Assembly: GCA_021780695.1 (NCBI GenBank)
Contig: JAJXYD010000001.1
Span: 1-64,000, forward strand
DNA length: 64,000 bases
From: Deltaproteobacteria bacterium
GTDB taxonomy: Bacteria > Desulfobacterota > Syntrophobacteria > Syntrophobacterales > Syntrophobacteraceae
Direction of reading: 5' to 3'
In this document: in pieces, positions 63,333 to 64,000 of the stretch
How the letters are laid out: every line of letters begins with the position of its first letter
Position numbering within the stretch: position 1 is the first letter of the stretch
Notes under the pieces: model-generated
Seen by the model: the letters and a program-made list of their open reading frames with translations, nothing else
What the model was told of the DNA's origin: nothing
Database searches by the model: none
Made by a program: the position numbers and the translations under genes

Positions 63333-63689
63333 ATGCCTGGTTTTGATAGAACTGGACCGAGTGGCAAAGGCCCCATGACGGGCGGGATGAGAGGTGCCTG
63401 CACGGGCTTTGGCAGGGGCGGCGGCAGGGGGGTTGCCGATGTCGGTTCCATGGCCGGAACCGGTAGGGGTCGCGGTTGGAGAAACAGGTTTTTAAGCACG
63501 GGCTTGACCGGTCGGCAGTGCCGGGCGGGGTCGGGCTTGGGCGGTGGGCCTCAGAGAAACGATGCCGATTGGGACCTTGAAAGTGCCCCTCAAACTCAAT
63601 TGGATAGTCTGAAAGCCAGGGCCGGCTACCTGGAAAAGGCCCTTGATGGTATCAGAAAAAGCATTGAAAAGCTCCAATCCGGAAGCTGA
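63333..63689 (+). CDS. DUF5320-family Gly-rich protein
   Basis: 118 residues. MPGFDRTGPSGKGPMTGG is the family signature, followed by a Gly/Arg-rich stretch and a C-terminal helix with heptad repeats (LDSLKARAGYLEKALDGIRK). These proteins co-occur with Mrp/NifX-type cofactor genes; function unknown. AAAGGAG precedes the ATG and a sigma-54 promoter lies upstream. Confidence 0.85.
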   Translation: MPGFDRTGPSGKGPMTGGMRGACTGFGRGGGRGVADVGSMAGTGRGRGWRNRFLSTGLTGRQCRAGSGLGGGPQRNDADWDLESAPQTQLDSLKARAGYLEKALDGIRKSIEKLQSGS

Positions 63690-63720
63690 TTGGTGAATCC
63701 CGCGCGTTGGAGCGCTATGG

Positions 63721-63776
63721 CGTTCCCTTTCCGATAGAGAGGCATTAACTCTTAGGGTCGCTTCGGAAAGGGAGCG
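63721..63776. repeat. Strong inverted repeat between DUF5320 and flavoprotein genes
   Basis: CGTTCCCTTTCCGA pairs with TCGGAAAGGGAGCG (14 pairs with one G-T) around 28 bases. No T-run follows, so it may be a processing or regulatory stem. Confidence 0.45.
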
Positions 63777-63823
63777 TTGGGAGATCAAAGGCTTGAGAAG
63801 CCGCAACTCGAAGGAGATGTTTT

Positions 63824-64000
63824 GTGAAAAACGGAGAAAAATTAGTGATCGTTGGATGCAGCGGTTCAGGTGGTCCGGCTGCCATGCTGGCAAAAAAGTT
63901 GATGCCTGAGGTTGACATTACCGTTATTCGCAAGGAGGAGTTTTTTATCGTAAGGTGAGCTCTCCCTCACGTAGTGGCCGGGCTGGCCACGGGACAATCC
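63824..64000 (+). CDS. NADH-oxidase/CoA-disulfide-reductase-like flavoprotein with in-frame UGA (probable selenocysteine), partial
   Basis: A GTG start with AAGGAG seven bases upstream gives MKNGEKLVIVGCSGSGGPAA (FAD-binding), then DITVIRKEEFFIVR, UGA at residue 45 (63956-63958), then ALPHVVAGLATGQS to the window edge. Relatives read FxIVRCALPYVVAG, so UGA replaces the redox cysteine of the family. A 6-bp perfect hairpin with loop GGGCU follows. The rest of the protein, probably about 400-550 residues in all, lies outside the window. A caller that stops at UGA would miss this gene. Confidence 0.82.
63974..63990 (+). other. Putative bacterial SECIS hairpin of the flavoprotein gene
   Basis: GTGGCC and GGCCAC pair around GGGCT. 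The stem begins 15 bases after the UGA and the loop 21 bases after it, with GG at the loop start, as expected for SelB recognition. Confidence 0.75.

Overview
The window reads as a chromosomal segment of a strictly anaerobic deltaproteobacterium (Desulfobacterota, Syntrophobacter-like). This is an inference from gene content: polyhydroxyalkanoate regulator and phasin, anaerobic corrin-ring genes, a ThiC/BzaF-type enzyme, twitching-motility ATPases, a nitrogenase-cofactor-like Fe-S gene set, and two genes whose in-frame UGA codons look recoded as selenocysteine. No rRNA, tRNA, CRISPR array or complete insertion sequence was recognised.

Layout. 1-1.6 kb: PHA granule genes (PhaR-type regulator and phasin, divergent, with a repeated candidate operator) and a small secreted protein. 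2.2-11.5 kb: an internally duplicated GT4-like protein, an FAD-dependent oxidoreductase, a decayed GT2/GtrA remnant in front of a GT39-like membrane glycosyltransferase, an FGE-sulfatase-domain protein, and a phosphoglycosyl transferase with unusual domain order. 11.9-34.9 kb: a surface-polysaccharide locus almost entirely on the minus strand. It holds nucleotide-sugar enzymes resembling the WbpA/B/D/E/I route to diacetamido-uronic acids, several GT4 transferases, a Wzy-like polymerase, a Wzx-like flippase, an AsnB-type amidotransferase, a beta-helix exported protein and a FemAB/GNAT-like protein. Four copies of a roughly 190-210 bp non-coding element with imperfect terminal inverted repeats lie in or next to this region. 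Two have 11-12 bp target duplications, and one has replaced the last codons of a gene.

35.6-42.1 kb: a ThiC/BzaF-family enzyme, a radical SAM protein, a GT2, a selenocysteine-type MvhD/FlpD subunit, and cobM-cbiG-cbiH of corrin synthesis. 42.1-49.1 kb: HDOD protein, LapA-like protein, HIT hydrolase, a phosphoesterase, a divergent MetK and a P-type cation ATPase. 49.7-57.7 kb: an amphipathic stress-type protein, a response regulator with a six-module hybrid kinase and a degenerate HD-GYP protein, then PilU- and PilT-type ATPases. 58.6-64 kb: metal/Fe-S genes (Mrp ATPase, DtxR repressor, NifU-like scaffold, GAF protein, FmdB zinc ribbon, NifX-type protein, DUF5320 protein behind a sigma-54 promoter) and, cut by the window edge, a selenocysteine-type NADH-oxidase-like flavoprotein.

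The most notable observations are the two UGA-recoded genes, each with a hairpin at the distance and with the loop expected of a bacterial SECIS, and the mobile element family with its preference for pyrimidine-rich sites at gene 3' ends. All functional calls come from reading translated sequence and motifs; no database search was run.
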